Position numbers and translations under genes: made by a program. The notes under the pieces are model-generated. The model was given only the letters and a program-made list of their open reading frames with translations, had not been told where the DNA came from and did no database searches. A stretch of 64,000 bases of DNA from NCBI RefSeq assembly GCF_000230695.2, contig NC_020541.1:1860001-1924000 (forward strand). The letters run 5' to 3'. The stretch comes from Rhodanobacter denitrificans (GTDB lineage: Bacteria; Pseudomonadota; Gammaproteobacteria; Xanthomonadales; Rhodanobacteraceae). Positions 62,547 through 64,000 of this stretch are shown here, piece after piece (within the stretch, counting starts at the first letter, position 1; every line of letters starts with the position of its first letter).

Positions 62547-62785
62547 ATGGCCAAAACGACCGCGCGTGAAAACGTCCCGGATCCGCGCCGCGAGACGCGT
62601 GCGATGGGGCTGGTCCATGTCAGCGACGCGCAGCCTGGCCTGAGCCGACGGCGCCGCGGCAAGGGCTTCAGCTACCGCGATGCGGATGGCCGGCCGGTGA
62701 CGGATCGCGATGAGCTGGCGCGCATCCGCGCGCTGGGGGATACCGCCCGCGTATACCCGGGTGTGGATCTGCAGCAACCTGCGCG
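62547..62785 (+). pseudogene. Topoisomerase IB N-terminal remnant
   Basis: MGLVHVSDAQPGLSRRRRGK and GFSYRDADGRPVTDRDELAR match the start of bacterial type IB topoisomerases. A run of five G at 62736-62740 shifts the frame; the family sequence IPPAYTRVWIC continues in the next frame. After that the similarity ends. The gene is both frameshifted and truncated. Confidence 0.7.
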
Positions 62786-62910
62786 GGTTCCGCCGCCAGC
62801 CACTGGCGGCAGGCGGCCTGTTCCGTGGCGTTCGCGCGCTTGTGCAACCGCGCTTTGCCGCGCGTCTCGTACTTGAAATGCTTGACCGTGTTGGTGAGAT
62901 AGCGCGCCAG
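62766..62910 (-). pseudogene. UdgX-like uracil-DNA glycosylase remnant
   Basis: On the minus strand RLARYLTNTVKHFKYETRGK followed by ARLHKRANATEQAACRQWLA matches the central part of UdgX-type family 4-like uracil-DNA glycosylases (VKHFK, RGKxRLHK, NAxExxACRxWL). The N-terminal and C-terminal parts are missing. It overlaps the tail of the topoisomerase remnant on the other strand, so two decayed genes meet here. Confidence 0.65.
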
Positions 62911-63665
62911 CCGCGGACCAGGAAGTAGAAGTTTCTCTGCGGAGAACAGGGGAGATGTGCCAGACCCGGCGACGGCGGGGCTTGCGTGCCCGCGCTGACC
63001 CCTTGGCAATTTCGCATAATGTATATTATGTCAAATAAATGCCTACGGCATCGCCGTGTTTGGCACATCAGCCCCGAGGGCTTCCGCACGCTCCACCACA
63101 GCTGCTTGCTGTCGCGCCCAGCGTGCGCGGACTTCCTCGGCGTCTGCCCGTGCACCGATCGCGTGCCCATGCATTGAGCTTGGCACGCCTGTTCCACGTT
63201 ATGCCTTACGCAGACGGCCTCCTTGGGGAAGCCGCTCTGCGCAGGTCTGCTTGTGGCTGGGCTGGGGACCTGGCTGGCGAAGGCATCCCGGCCAATATCG
63301 GACTTTACGCGCCGGAGCCCCGATTCGGGGACGGGGAGCCCGGTAGGCGTGATGCCGGCGTTCTGTCGATCCGCGAAACGGGCGACGGGCCCGGATCGCT
63401 TCATCATCCGGAGCGGCATCGGTCGTCCGACAGCCTGGCGCGCCATACCCGGCCCGGGCGGGTGCATGCGGGCATGGAATGCCGGAGAGCGGCGCGACCA
63501 TCGCGGAGCTTGCCGTCCATCAGCTCGGAGCCGGCGTCGCACACGCGCCAGACGGCTGGCGCAAATCGCTGCTCGTCGTGCGGCTGGCCTTGGGCTCTCG
63601 CCCCTGGCCTCTTGACGACTCAAATAGCAATGAGTAGCATTTACCAAACACGCGGGGATTTGCAG
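62911..63665. other. Stretch without a supportable gene
   Basis: About 750 bases hold open frames on both strands, but none has recognisable domains, normal composition or a ribosome-binding site. The sequence looks like decayed coding DNA. A short palindrome CATAAT-GTAT-ATTATG lies at 63016-63031. The AT-rich bases just before 63666 probably contain the promoter of the cupredoxin gene. Confidence 0.5.
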
Positions 63666-63998
63666 ATGAAGTATTTTTTGATGCTGGCCGGGGTCATCCT
63701 GCTGGCTGCTGCCGGAAACGTAGTGGCCGGCGAGTTGCCGGAGTACACCTTGGTCATCAAGAACCATCGCTATCAGCCGAGCGAGATCAGGATGCCGGCC
63801 AATACCAAGGTGCGCATTGTGGTGAACAACCAGGATCCGACGCCCGAGGAATTCGAAAGCACTGATTTCAGTCGCGAGAAGCTGGTGCTGCCCAACGGCA
63901 GCGCCACGGTTTATGTCGGCCCCTTGCGTGCCGGTACCTATGCCTTTTTTGGCGACTTCCACCAGGACACGGCCCAGGGGCGCCTGATCGTGGAATAG
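63666..63998 (+). CDS. Cupredoxin-domain periplasmic protein
   Basis: The 110-residue protein has a signal peptide (FLMLAGVILLAAAGNVVAGE) and a single cupredoxin-like beta-sandwich (YTLVIKNHRYQPSEIRMPAN; GPLRAGTYAFFGDFHQDTA). The Cys of type 1 copper sites is absent, as in proteins that accompany FTR1 iron permeases. Genes of this kind often precede an ftr1 gene, which would lie just outside the window. The ATG at 63666 is chosen because the longer frame upstream has no coding character. Confidence 0.85.
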   Translation: MKYFLMLAGVILLAAAGNVVAGELPEYTLVIKNHRYQPSEIRMPANTKVRIVVNNQDPTPEEFESTDFSREKLVLPNGSATVYVGPLRAGTYAFFGDFHQDTAQGRLIVE

Positions 63999-64000
63999 CT

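Noticed and set aside
63039-63665. Long upstream extension of the cupredoxin gene
   Set aside because: The added 209 codons are Arg/Ser/Pro-rich without domain features, while the ATG at 63666 begins a perfect signal peptide.

Overview
The window is high-GC DNA (roughly 60-65 % by eye) from a gammaproteobacterium. A CopL-type leader, CopA/CopB pairs, a Tn4651/TnXax1-like tnpS-tnpT pair and a dnaE2-type chromosomal flank all fit the Xanthomonadaceae/Rhodanobacteraceae (Rhodanobacter-, Dyella- or Stenotrophomonas-like). This placement is an inference from gene content, not a database match.

Almost everything from 1.7 to 52.9 kb is a metal-resistance island. (1) 1.7-9.4 kb, periplasmic copper oxidation and sequestration: a small exported protein, copL, copA (multicopper oxidase), copB, a cytochrome c/NTF2 fusion, a DUF411 (CopG-like) protein and a DUF4396/multicopper oxidase fusion. 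(2) 9.6-18.7 kb: a YHS-type copper P-type ATPase, then a cusCBAF efflux operon behind a MerR-type promoter. (3) 18.7-22.3 kb: a DUF305 protein, a large epimerase/SPW/VKOR membrane fusion and a decayed second cusF. (4) 22.4-23.7 kb: merR and merTP plus a GDCCxxC protein, with no merA. (5) 23.7-27.6 kb: arsR, two low-molecular-weight-type arsC, acr3, and divergent arsH plus a glutaredoxin-type arsC. (6) 27.6-35.0 kb: a czcCBA-like RND operon, a PII-like protein and CzcD. (7) 35.0-38.2 kb: a PAP2 phosphatase, a short CDF protein and a cytochrome c/FTR1 permease. (8) 38.4-41.7 kb: a copper ATPase with cueR, and divergent copZ, each with its own CueR-type promoter. (9) 41.8-43.9 kb: a VIT-family transporter and a His-tailed MFS exporter. 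(10) 44.1-52.9 kb: another RND operon (adaptor, RND, DUF3240, TolC), an RcnR-like Ni/Co sensor with a G-tract operator, and a P-type ATPase with an atypical transmembrane metal site.

From 53.6 to 61.5 kb the DNA is mobile. It holds a Tn3-family tnpA, a defence operon (capV phospholipase and CD-NTase, i.e. CBASS) with a third gene cut off by a transposon end, and the divergent tnpS/tnpT cointegrate-resolution pair with its recombination site. A transposon terminal-repeat-like sequence ends at 61487. The next base begins the C-terminal part of dnaE2, so the element appears to have inserted in that chromosomal gene. Its N-terminal part is not in the window, so the other end of the element lies to the left of the window or has been lost. 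Remnants of topoisomerase IB and a UdgX-like glycosylase follow, then an intact cupredoxin gene. A tyrosine recombinase with a similar core site opens the window at 0.1-1.3 kb.

The likely overall picture is a large Tn3-family element, or nested elements, carrying stacked resistance to Cu/Ag, Hg, As and Zn/Co/Cd/Ni together with an anti-phage module.
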